Shown here piece by piece: positions 10,003-20,600 of a DNA stretch of 64,000 nt; position 1 is the first letter of the stretch, and every line of letters starts with the position of its first letter. The notes below the pieces were generated by a model. That model searched no databases and was not told the origin of the DNA. It saw nothing but the letters and a program-made list of their open reading frames with translations. This stretch comes from Dactylellina haptotyla (taxonomy: Eukaryota; Ascomycota; Orbiliomycetes; Orbiliales; Orbiliaceae): positions 4,154,001 through 4,218,000 of the forward strand of contig CM062381.1 in the NCBI GenBank assembly GCA_031310005.1, in the 5' to 3' direction. The translations under genes were made by a program, and so were the position numbers.

Positions 10003-13000
10003 ATGGCGGCCACCAGAGACTTCTTACCGCCCACCCTCACAAGCAAGGATGAGTCCAGACATCCTTCACCCTCGCCATTCCATCTCAGCATCCCAGGAGG
10101 CAAGAGGATAATCACAGACCCATCGTCCGGATATGTTGCCCCCAAATTCGAGGGCAAGGAAGCACAGATGGATGCCGGTGAGTTCGGACTTTCTTCTTCA
10201 CAAACTTAGCATTAGACAGATTACTGACTAATTCGAACAGTCATTGGCACCATCGAGGAATCCGGCTTCATTCCGGCGGGCTTCATCGACGACGAGGTCG
10301 AATGGTTCTACACCAAACTTGGAATTGATGGTGAGAATAGCTCCTAGCAAACAATGCCCACCCCCGGAGACCCAATTGCTAACGCAGTACAGATATGTAC
10401 TTCAAATCCGAATCCGTGGAGACCATTGCAAACCATATTCTCGCCCTATATGCAGGCAAAGTTGCCGCCTTCTCCAGAGCTGACAAGAGACTGGAAATCA
10501 GATTAGACCGGGAAGCTGCCGGTTCGTATTGTTCCCATAATCTTCAGCTCAGTCGAACAGTTTAACTTATTATTATTGTGAATGTCCAGATCACGCCGTT
10601 TACATCGATACTTCCACCCCGGGTCTCTCGGTGCTCAATGGACCTCAATACGAGCAGCGGATTGACGAGAAATACCTGAACGACTCGCACCCCGGAAAGG
10701 CCTACAGAGTCGAGACCTTCCGTTCCACAGAATCTCTCCCTGGTGACAACCAGGCTCAATTGAGATGCTACTTCGTTTACCAGTGCCAGTTCGAGCAAAC
10801 CTCCCCAAGCGAGAACGAGACCGATATCACCAAGATTGCCGACAAGACCTTTTTGGAGAAGGCCTCGGAAAATACCAAGCAGCTCTACGGAGATATTGTC
10901 CAAGCTGTCGTTGAGCGAACCGGCCCAGTGATCGAGATGTTTGAGGTCCAGGGAACTCGCGAGCACAGATTGATCATTGGTTACCGACAGCGAAGTGCCA
11001 AGGGATTGTTCAGCGCCATGAGCGATCTCTACCACTACTACGGTGTTACCAGTGCCCGAAAATACGTCGAGCAGTTCTCTAATGGTGTCACAGTCATGTC
11101 TCTCTACTTGAGACCAACTGGCAACGTCTCCCATTCCCAGAAGAACCCACCAATCGAGGCTTCGATCCACCAAATTATGAAGGAAGTTAGTTTGCTGTAC
11201 TGTATCCCACAGAACAGCTTCCAGAAGCACTTTATCCGTGGTGATTTGAGTCTTCAGGAGACAATCTACGCTCACTGCGTCTCCATCTTTATCACCCACT
11301 TCCTCAACAGACTCGGTGCTGAATATAGCTCGCTGCTTGGTCTCCTTGATGCCAACAACAGCTCCCACACTGAAGTCTTGACAAAGATCAAGCGAAGATT
11401 GCGTCAGGAAACCTTCACTGCAGAATACATCACCGAGATCATCGCGGAGTATCCTCAACTCGTAAGAGCTCTGTACCTGCAGTTCGCCAACACTCACTAC
11501 GTCCAGACCCGTGGCGAGAATGACGACTTCATCCCAACATTGTCGTACCAGCGTCTGCGTCAAGACCCAGTCCTCAAGCCAGAGGACCTCGTCAACCATA
11601 TCCGCACTACTGTTGCCAACGACCACCAGGCTACAGTCATGGAATCCTTCCAACTCTTCAACCAGCATGTCTTGAAGACCAACTTCTACACACCAACCAA
11701 GGTAGCATTGAGTTTCAGATTCAACCCGGCTTTCTTGCCATCCCTCGAATACCCACAGCCATTGTACGGCATGTTCCTTGTCATCGGCTCTGAATTCCGA
11801 GGTTTCCATCTCCGCTTCCGAGACATCGCTCGTGGCGGTATCCGTATCGTCAAGAGCAGGAACCGTGAAGCCTACTCTATCAACGTCCGAAGCATGTTCG
11901 ATGAGAACTACAATCTCGCGAATACTCAGCAGCGCAAGAACAAGGATATTCCTGAAGGTGGTAGCAAGGGTGTCGTCCTTCTCGACTACAACTCCCAGGA
12001 TAAGGCCACTCAGGCCTTCCAGAAGTATATCGACTCCGTCCTCGATTTACTCCTACCACCAACCTCGCCCGGAATTAAGGACCCAATTGTGGATCTCCAC
12101 GGCAAGCCCGAAATCTTGTTCATGGGTCCTGATGAAAACACCGCCAACTTGGTCGACTGGGCCACCGAACACGCTCGCATCCGTGGCGCTCCATGGTGGA
12201 AGTCTTTCTTCACCGGCAAGTCTCCACGCCTCGGTGGTATCCCACACGACGCCTACGGCATGACGTCTCTCAGTGTCCGTGAATACGTCTTGGGTATCTA
12301 CCGTAAACTCAAGATCGACCCAGCCAGAGTTCGCAAGATGCAAACCGGTGGGCCAGATGGTGATCTAGGATCCAACGAAATTCTCCTCTCCAACGAGAAG
12401 TACGTTGCCATTGTTGACGGCAGCGGTGTCCTAGTCGATCCCAACGGTCTTGACCAGCAAGAGCTCATGCGTCTTGCCAAGGCTCGTGTCATGATCTCTG
12501 ATTTCGACATCACCAAGCTATCGAAGCAGGGTTACCGTGTCCTCGTCGACGAGAGCAAGATCAAGCTTCCAAACGGCGAATATGTCCCCAATGGTACCAT
12601 CTTCCGCAACACCTTCCACCTGAAGGACATCGGTGTTGATACCTTCACCCCATGCGGTGGTCGCCCAGAAGCCATCGAGTCCGGCAATGTCGGCCAATTG
12701 ATCGACCAGGACGGCAAATCCAAGATTCCATATATTGTCGAGGGTGCTAATCTCTTCATCTCTCAAGATGCAAAGCTCAGACTCGAGAAAGCTGGAGCTA
12801 TCCTCTTCAAGGACGCGTCCGCAAACAAAGGAGGTGTCACTTCCTCTTCCCTCGAAGTCTTGGCTTCGCTCTCTTTCGATGATGCAGGTTTCATCGAGAA
12901 CATGTGCATCAAGGAGGACGGTACCACACCTGACTTCTACGTCCAATACGTCAAAGAGGTACAATCGATCATCAAGAACAATGCCCGTCTTGAATTTGAA

Positions 13001-13426
13001 GCCATTTGGACCGAGCACGAACGCACCGGTCGCCCACGATCCCTCATCTCCGACGACCTATCTTATGCCATCACCAACCTCGATGAAGAACTTCAGAAGA
13101 CGAGTTTGTGGAATGACGTGGAGCTTAGGAAGACGGTTCTTGGAGCAGCGTTGCCAAATCTTTTGGTCACCAAGCTCGGATTGGAGACTCTTGCCAAGAG
13201 AGTCCCAGAAGGTTACTTGAAGGCCATCTTCGGAAGTTACTTGGCCAGCAGATTCATCTATAAATGTGGACCAAGCGCTAGCCCGCTGGCGTTCTATAGT
13301 TTGTGAGTACTCTCTTTCAATTTTTAAATAATCATTCGCATTGACACTAACATACTTTTTTCCAGCATGTCGACCTTGACAAAGAATATTCAGGAAAACG
13401 GAAAGGGGTTGACCAACGGTGTTTGA
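10003..13426 (+). CDS. GDH2: NAD-specific glutamate dehydrogenase, EC 1.4.1.2
   Basis: Five exons: 10003-10177, 10241-10330, 10393-10521, 10590-13302 and 13366-13426, all with GT...AG borders and consistent phase; 1055 residues, normal for the large fungal NAD-GDH (about 1,050-1,100). The enzyme deaminates glutamate to 2-oxoglutarate and ammonium with NAD+, feeding catabolism when glutamate is the carbon or nitrogen source. The N-terminal half is the long regulatory region of this family. The catalytic half shows RGGIRIV (about residue 545), PEGGSKGVVLL with the active-site Lys (about 586), MGPDENTANLVDW (about 642), GGIPHDAYGMTSLSVREYV (about 680) and a dinucleotide region with GGPDGDLGSNEI (about 720). 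The last exon encodes only a 20-residue hydrophilic tail. The ATG at 10003 follows a pyrimidine-rich leader and CCACCACA context. The residues named are intact, so the enzyme should be active. Confidence 0.97.
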
Positions 13427-14010
13427 GGTTATGGACAAAGAAAAGGAATGAAATAGGAATCGGGGCGTAAAAAACAGTATGGGTTTGCATTGTGGAGTTC
13501 ACATATTTTGCTTTCGGTTTCTTTTTTTGTGATAGATCTCTTAATATCTGCTACAGTATTGTTTCTCAGGTTTTACTGTTTTACTATGAAAGAAAATATC
13601 CGAAATTTACGGGTACATTTTGCGAAGGCTAAGCCAGGCGGTGGTGGCTGACGAATCACGGGAAAAGTATGAGGTTTTTATCATTGAAAGGCTCCTTCAA
13701 ATGCTGTTTGTATTAGTATATAGTATGATTATTATTCCAATGACTGCATTATCGAATTTTCTTATCAATCAAAAATTCGAATATGCTTTTGATTTTCCAT
13801 CCATATCCATTTGCCATTACAAAATATCATTGGTCTTTAAAGTGGAGTCGATAAGGACCCGTCGACCTTGCGTAGTATAATACAAGTGAAGAGAATTGCC
13901 TGTAACTCCCAGCCAAAGAATCCCATAACGCCTACCAAAACCCAAAGTCTCCTTTTATTTACACTCCAATAATCACATTTAAACCGCCGAATTGTCAATA
14001 CAAGACCAAT
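13427..14010. other. Convergent 3' intergenic region
   Basis: AT-rich 3' flanks of GDH2 (plus) and the small membrane-protein gene (minus), with many T runs. Nothing else is visible. Confidence 0.55.
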
Positions 14011-14680
14011 TTAGCTGCTCTTGTGCGCCTTCTTCTTCTTGTTCCAAGCTTCAAGACCAAATGCTAATCCGAAGATTGTCGCGATAAAAAGGAAAATAAA
14101 GAAGGTCGCCAGCCAGCAACGTCGATTACTCCTCTTCTTGATGGCTTTTTCTACCATCTGTCGGTCCTTCACGTAACTCGGTTCCATTGGGTCGTCTGGA
14201 GGTGCCTCCTCGAGAATTTGAGTCTTAAGATCCCGGATCAGCGCCTCGAGTTCGTCTCTGCGGTTGAACAATTCACGGCGATTTCTGCGGGCCCGGGCTT
14301 CGAAGTACACGGCATTCGGTGTTAATGATCTACGTGATCCGAAGATTCTGTTAGTCTGTAATTTATACACTCGAGGGCTAATTATAGATAGGATCATATG
14401 GTTCTTACTGTACTAGTTCGGCATCTTCACGAAGTTTAGTTTCGACTTCTAACAGTTCGAGTCTCGCAGCTTTTAACTCTGGCGACTCGGTTCTAGTGGT
14501 TGGCGATGGCCCTTCTTCGGATACATTGAAAAAGGTAGCGGCCTCGTAGTATACGCTATCTGTGTCGCCTCGGTTCTTCGATGGGTCTTCTAGTGTGGCG
14601 GGTGGTTTATTGCTCGGGACCCCAAAGGTATGTTGTGTCGTCGATGTCATGGTTGTTTTTTTATCTGTGGATTCCGGCAT
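14011..14680 (-). CDS. Small tail-anchored membrane protein, unknown function
   Basis: Two exons on the minus strand, 14680-14409 and 14329-14011, with a 79-nt intron (donor GTAAGA, GACTAAC branch point, acceptor CGTAG); 196 residues. The first half is polar and Ser/Thr/Pro-rich. A charged helical middle (ARRNRRELFNRRDELEALIR) is followed by KKRSNRRCW, one transmembrane helix (LATFFIFLFIATIFGLAFGL) and a Lys-rich cytosolic-type end (NKKKKAHKSS). The single helix near the C-terminus with flanking basic residues fits a tail-anchored protein of the ER or another organelle. The frame is open back to 14809, but a TATA-like TTATATAA at 14810-14817 would place transcription start downstream of an ATG there, so I chose the ATG at 14680 (MPESTDKK); MTST at 14650 is an alternative. 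I do not recognise the family. Confidence 0.75.
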
Positions 14681-14809
14681 CTGGCTTGTGAACGAATTTG
14701 GATGCTTCTTTTGAAAAGAATATTTGCCTACTTGGCAATTGAATCCAGAGAGTTTATTTGGGATGTTGTGTCTAATACCGGACGAGATTGAAGGAATTCC
14801 ATGATACAC

Positions 14810-14817
14810 TTATATAA
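14810..14817 (-). promoter_or_regulatory. TATA-like element of the tail-anchored protein gene
   Basis: Palindromic TTATATAA, about 130 bp upstream of the chosen ATG at 14680, a usual fungal distance for a TATA box plus short leader. It is also what argues against an upstream start at 14809. Confidence 0.4.
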
Positions 14818-15979
14818 GAGCGGAATGCATGGTGAAAGGCCAAGGCGGTCCCGTCCAGATATCGGTGGGTATATCCAAAGCTTAATTATAACTTAACGTT
14901 GGCAGTGCTTAAACGGTTTTTTCCAAGGCAGAAAGCTGTGTGCGGCTCCGCACACCCTTAAATTGTATAGCGGGTAATTGTGACGCTAACGTTAGGTTGG
15001 ACGTTGTGGGCCAGATTTGAAATCACAAGCGCTATGTCTATATATTTTGCCATATATTAAGGGGGCGAACCGTGGTATTCGCGGTCAACGAAAAACTTGG
15101 TTAGGAAGTGACTCAACGGGCCAATAGGTTGGGTTTGCAGAAACACATGGTAACGAGCGAGGGTGGTGTTTGCATTCCTACCAGCCAATTCAAAGACTCA
15201 AATTAAGAAACAGCTGAATCACGGTAGATGGGCCAGACTAGTTGCATGTTGATGTCAGATTTAGCTTTCCAGACGACGGATATGCTTGTCGCCTAAATGT
15301 TGCCTAGCGCCCATAGACAGCATTAGCGTCGCGTTTTCAGCTCCAGAGGGTTCCCAAGACTCATGGGAGCCTAAGCTATAGTTACGCGATAAGATAACCT
15401 TTATCAAGTTATATCAGTTTGACCTTATGCCCTAAGAAGAGTATCCATGGGTTGTCGTTCTCTCCGGAGCTCATGGAGTCACTGTTTCCCTGGAATGTTT
15501 TGGCAAACTGCCTAGATCCGCCTCGTGTGGCGAAATCAGTTCCGGGAAATTGCCAAATGGGCCAGTGACACGAGGTACAACAAAAACAACGCATTATTAG
15601 TCTGCACCAACACAACCGTTCTTCGAGATACTTTGGGAGAAAGAAAAGTGACAGATGAAATGAAAAATTAATTATCGAGATCCATAGATACAAAAAGCAG
15701 AAACTGATAAATCCAAGAAAAGCAGAAGTGGTGATATCAAACATTGCAAAAGATCAAAAAATCAAAACAAGATACTCCTTTCAAAAAACAACTAGACTAC
15801 AGGTAAGAAAGGTATTTTCTTCCGAATATTATATAAACATTATACTTATTAATATTTTGGAACGTTGTAATCGGTCCCATGGCCAGCTTCTCCGTTGTTG
15901 TGAGTTAACCAAGTCGTGAGACTGCATTTCCAAGTCCCGGATATCGGATGGTATATGCTTTTGTATTAGAGGTTTCCCT
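14818..15979. other. Intergenic region without a recognised gene
   Basis: About 1.2 kb between the promoter of the tail-anchored protein gene and the 3' end of the GPI wall-protein gene. The open frames here lack protein-like composition. No RNA gene or repeat family was recognised. Confidence 0.45.
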
Positions 15980-17476
15980 TTACAGGTTGAACATGATAGC
16001 GATCAAACCAAGGAAGATGGTGCTTCCGACCTTGATAGCGGATGCAGCACCAGTCTGGCTTGGTGGCGGAGTAACTGGAGTAGTATGAGATGGGGTAGTT
16101 GGGACTGGAGTGGTGGTATGGATGGTAGTTGGTGGAACTGGAATTGGAGTAGTGGTAGGACGGCCAGGGCAGACAACGCAGCCAGCTGGGTTGCCAGCCG
16201 GGACAGCTTCAGCAGCAGTACAGACAAGGGCCGCTCCAGACTTGCAGAGATAGGCGCAGTTGTTGTCATAGTAAGCTGGGCAGGAAGCATTTGGTGGAGG
16301 GACAGGGTTGGTGGACTGGGGAGGAACCGGGTTGGTAGATTGAGGGGGAACTGGGTTGGTAGATTGAGGGGGAACTGGGTTGGTAGACTGAGGAGGAACT
16401 GGGTTGGTGGACTGTGGTGGGACAGGGTTGGTTGACTGAGGGGGAACGGGGTTGGTGGACTGTGGTGGGACAGGATTGGTAGACTGAGGAGGAACAGGAT
16501 TGGTAGACTGGGGAGGAACAGGATTGGTGGACTGTGGTGGAACAGGATTGGTCGATTGAGGAGGAACCGGGTTGGTGGACTGTGGTGGAACAGGATTGGT
16601 CGATTGAGGAGGGACGGGGTTAGTGGATTGAGGAGGAACTGGGTTGGTGGACTGAGGAGGAACGGGGTTGGTAGACTGTGGTGGGACTGGGCTGGTTGAG
16701 GGCGAACCGCAGGCTTCGCATCCAGCACCACCGGTAGCAGAGCAGACCTTGGCACCGCCGTACCCAGTTGGGCAGAGGTAGGCACAGCTAGCAGTGAAAG
16801 AAGCTGGGCAAGCGGCATTTGGTGGAGCAGGGCTCGTCGATGGTGGCGGGACATAGGTCGTTGGTGGTGGGACGTATGTCGTGATAGTAGTTGGTGGGCA
16901 TGGAGTGGTCGTGGTCGTTTGTGGTGGGACATAAGTGGATGGAACAGATGTAGATGGTGTTCCAGGGCAGGCTACACAGTTGTAGCCACCAGTCGCAGAG
17001 CAAACCTTAGCACCAGAGCTTCCAGGGCAGAGATATGCACAGCTCGCGGTGAAAGAGTATGGGCAAATTTGATCCACAGGAGCTGGGGGAATGGTGGTAG
17101 TGGTGCGTGGAGTAGTAAATGGGACTACAGTATCGCATGGAACTGTGACAGTGTGAGTGACACCATCGTTGACAATATAAGAGATGGTGGATCCTGGAAT
17201 GGGGTCAACGATAGGAGTCGTGTAATAATCGGTCCCGGTATTGTAATCGGTGGCCGGGTCCACGATAGCAGTGGTGGTATAACCAGAACCAGGATCCACA
17301 ATTGCGGTCGAGGAGTTGTAGTTCGGCACATAGTAGGCCCGAGCAGAGCCGATAGCGGCAGCGCTGAATCACCAAGAGCATGTTAATTCTTGAACATTCT
17401 AGATATTTGAGGCAGAACAGTATTCTGCAGGTTATCAGTCTTACCTCACAATAAGCGGTGTAGCGAATGACTTCAT
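15980..17476 (-). CDS. Secreted GPI-anchored Pro/Thr-rich wall protein with Cys domains
   Basis: Two exons on the minus strand, 17476-17445 and 17363-15980, with an 81-nt intron (donor GTAAGA, acceptor TTCAG); 471 residues. The tiny first exon is needed for the signal peptide MKSFATPLIVSAAAIGSARA; without it the protein would have no secretion signal. Next come a short VDP/TTAIVDP repeat region and three copies of a Cys domain of about 40 residues (SFTASCAYLCPGSSGAKVCS type; the third copy diverges). Between the second and third copies lies a pure (STNPVPPQ)n stalk of 17 units. A Thr/Pro stretch and the hydrophobic tail KVGSTIFLGLIAIMFNL follow, fitting a GPI signal. Likely an O-mannosylated wall or adhesin-like protein in which the repeat holds the Cys domains away from the surface. 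A TATA-like TATATA at 17619-17624 may serve it. Exact role unknown. Confidence 0.85.
16292..16699 (-). repeat. 24-bp coding minisatellite, 17 units
   Basis: Exactly 408 bp, or 17 units of 24 bp, each encoding STNPVPPQ with end variants (STSP at the N-terminal unit, PPP at the C-terminal one). Units differ mainly at synonymous third positions (for example GGGACT/GGAACC/GGAACA on the plus strand), so the array is old enough to have drifted while the peptide stayed fixed. In-frame unit size means copy number can change without a frameshift. Confidence 0.95.
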
Positions 17477-17618
17477 TTTTCAGTTTGGAAAAAACGAGCT
17501 GTGTTTATAAAGCGAATGTTTTTTAATATTTGTCGAAAAGCGAATGTATAGAAGGGATGCCGAAGACTGATGCTGATGGAATAATAAAAAACCACGATTA
17601 CCCAGGCGACGGATGCGG

Positions 17619-17624
17619 TATATA
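17619..17624 (-). promoter_or_regulatory. TATA-like element of the GPI wall-protein gene
   Basis: TATATA about 145 bp upstream of the ATG at 17476. Position and sequence fit a core promoter; there is no independent support. Confidence 0.35.
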
Positions 17625-20600
17625 TAGACTTCTTTCAGTTATCGAGCTTTTTACTGAATCAACTATCCAGGGACATATTCCAACCACATTTACGCTTGCT
17701 AGCCTCCCTGGTTCTACCACCGCTGTACAGAAGCCACAGACTACTACAACAAAATAATGTCCGGCGGCGGCGGGAGTTCAGAACAGCGAAAAAGTTGAAG
17801 TCCATATGCCCGCTTTAGTTAGGCCGCAACCCTCCCAATCAGTATTAGAGGTCACGAACTAAACCGCGCCCTTGGCTCGCCCAACTTATCAGCCGCTCAT
17901 ACCTTCACTGACTGCCGATACGGGTGCCTAAGCCATGACAATAGGGGAAAACTGAAGTCAATTCACATACACGTATGTATATGAATAACCCAAAATGATA
18001 TCTTTACCAGATGCAAACTACAGGTCGGGCAACAAACCCCTCCAGGCGATGGCTTGCATGATGCAGAAAGATATTCAGATCATAGGTCAATATTACTGAT
18101 TGGACACCAGTTAGTGAGACTTTAGCCTCATCCTCATGACTGCACAATTACATACCCCCACGTTACAATTACTAAATTCCGGGTCTTAGTATACCTCTTT
18201 TTTTAGACAATGCCATTACAAGGCAAATCCGCTACCGGTTCTGCAATCCTCTGATGTGCAAGATTCTAAACTAAAGCTCGTTATCCCGAAAGCCACTGGA
18301 TTGGCTGGGAGGCTGATTTCAGTTATTCTTGGGTCTAGATTGTCGCAAAATATCCAGTGCGCTCTCTGTTGTATCTTTCAATTACCGTGTTTTCAAGGCA
18401 AATTTCGTGGCAGTCATTCATGTTGGTAAACTAATCTTGAACCAATTAACGGTGCAGATGTCCCGAAATTTAGCGGATAGCGGTTCGGGTGAGGGCGCTG
18501 AAGGATTTTACGTAAATGCTTAAAGCCTAAGAACCAGTGTCACGATACACCATCGATGAGGCTCAAGACTCAGCGCTGTTAGCATCCTACCTCATCCAGT
18601 CCTATAATATCAACTCATAGACTCCCCGCGAGGTCTCGCAACTTTGACCCGCCATCTGTCAGATAGCGGAGGTCAGCGGGTCCCTTTTCGGGCGCGGAGA
18701 ATTCCATCAAAGAGACGGCCGAAGTCAATCGAGCCGAAAGGCCTCCCTCAGGTCGATTAGGGTAGAGAGGGGAGGGGACGGCTTGGCTCGCGGGGTGAAT
18801 CGCTTCGATATTCTCGGAATGGCAATTGTTCTGGGTGTGGCATTTCGACAGACAAATAGCCAAAGCCCTGTCTCGATCCATCTGAGCGATATATCGATGC
18901 CCCGGGCTAACTAGTACTCAATTGGGCACAGAGTAGCGCGCAAGATGAGAGCGTGGTGATCGCGGGCGAGTGAGGTCATGACTGGTCTGCCCAAGTCAAT
19001 TGTCGTGAGGTTGGCTCAGGTTCCCTCTAGGCCTAGCCTGACGCTAAAGCGCTTGCTTCCGTCCGTCGCAACACGAACAGATATCAAGATAGCGTCGGTC
19101 GTTCGTCCGATGTTCACTTGTCGAGGCTGGTAACCAGTGGTTCCTGGTACCTAGCGGTCGCTGGCAATAGGGACCCTGATCTAGCATTGAAAACCAAGCC
19201 GAGCAGGTCTCATATGGGTATCAAGTTAATCGGCCTACGCTGAATGTTCCAGACGGATACGGCGCGTCGCAGCGACCAATCGACCACCCAAGTATGCGCA
19301 GAGGCGCATACATGTAAGAGGTCTTTCCCGCAGATTCTACGGATACAGACGAGGCTAACAGATATCTGCGATCTTGCCTTCCGGTCGCATGCGCCAGGCT
19401 AGGCATCTCAACATCTTCCGTCGTCGTCTGTGGTGCTTTCTATTCTTGGGCTGCAAGACGGCAGACGGGTCCCAGGATCAGGGTTCGGGAGCCCGAAGCT
19501 GCGCTAGTTCCTGTGCCTTTTCGTGTGGACTCGCGCCCCTTGTGCCCCTCCTCACGCTCCCACATGCACACCATTCCGCTCCCAGCCCACCGGCCACCAG
19601 CATTTTCCCGTCACCTTCCCGAGAAAACGCGCTAATGTCCGGAAAATAGGGTGGCGGTATGCCAAACCAGCCGGTTTCTAGTCGCAAAAGCCCGAAATGT
19701 CCTTTGTTTATGTTTGCGACAGCACACACACCATCGCGCGAGCGGACTATTTCCTTAGCTGCGGAATAGTAGCATTCGCATCGACGTCTACATATGTGTC
19801 TTAGGTATAGATGTGTCTTAGAAATCAACGGGCCTTGTGTACCTTACATGCAAAATCTCTATCGAAAACGTCCGTCGCCCTATCGCCCGCGCCCTCGCTT
19901 TTCATCTCTGTCGGCGCTGTCGGCGCTCAACCATCAGAAACCTCTATCACCCGCCTCTAATACGGTTGGACTATTTTCAGGATACCTATTGCGACCGGAT
20001 ACATAGGCCAAATTCGCACAAGAACATATTTTGTGCGGCGACCTGTTCGTCCGTCCCAGGAAATGCAAGCCATTGTAATTTTTGGTACCAATTTGTTCTC
20101 TGGTGCCGTAACGCTAGCCCTTCTTATGTATCTGTTGCCCAGCCGCTTCACAGACCAGCTAGTGCCCCGTGCACCAGCATCAAATGCAACCACGGGGAGG
20201 CTTTGTGAAGACCCTCCCAGATCTTGACTATTTTTATTTTCATCGAAACAGGTTTATTGTACGCTACTTCGGATTCCCATGCGCACCAGTGCCGAGGAGT
20301 TGATCCGAAGGATGTTATCGCAAAAGTATAAAGTGCTAGCCACCGGGCTGGGCCAGGACAGCGCGTCTTCTTCCCAGGGTTTTGGAATGCCAAAGTTCAT
20401 GGTCATAACTTCCTGGAATCTGTCATAACTCACATAGAACCTCCCACTGTGATCTCCAATCTACGCAATATGTGAATGTGCCCCGCAATATGAGCCTACA
20501 GTGGCAGTAATCAGTCTACTATCTTCTGATGTTTACAGATGTACCATGATGCAGAGATGCGCCAGATTCCTGCGATGAGCATGTATTGCCCAAAACTCTA

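Noticed and set aside
10562-11809. 415-codon open frame on the minus strand
   Set aside because: Lies entirely antisense to the catalytically intact GDH2 exon and arises from its codon bias.
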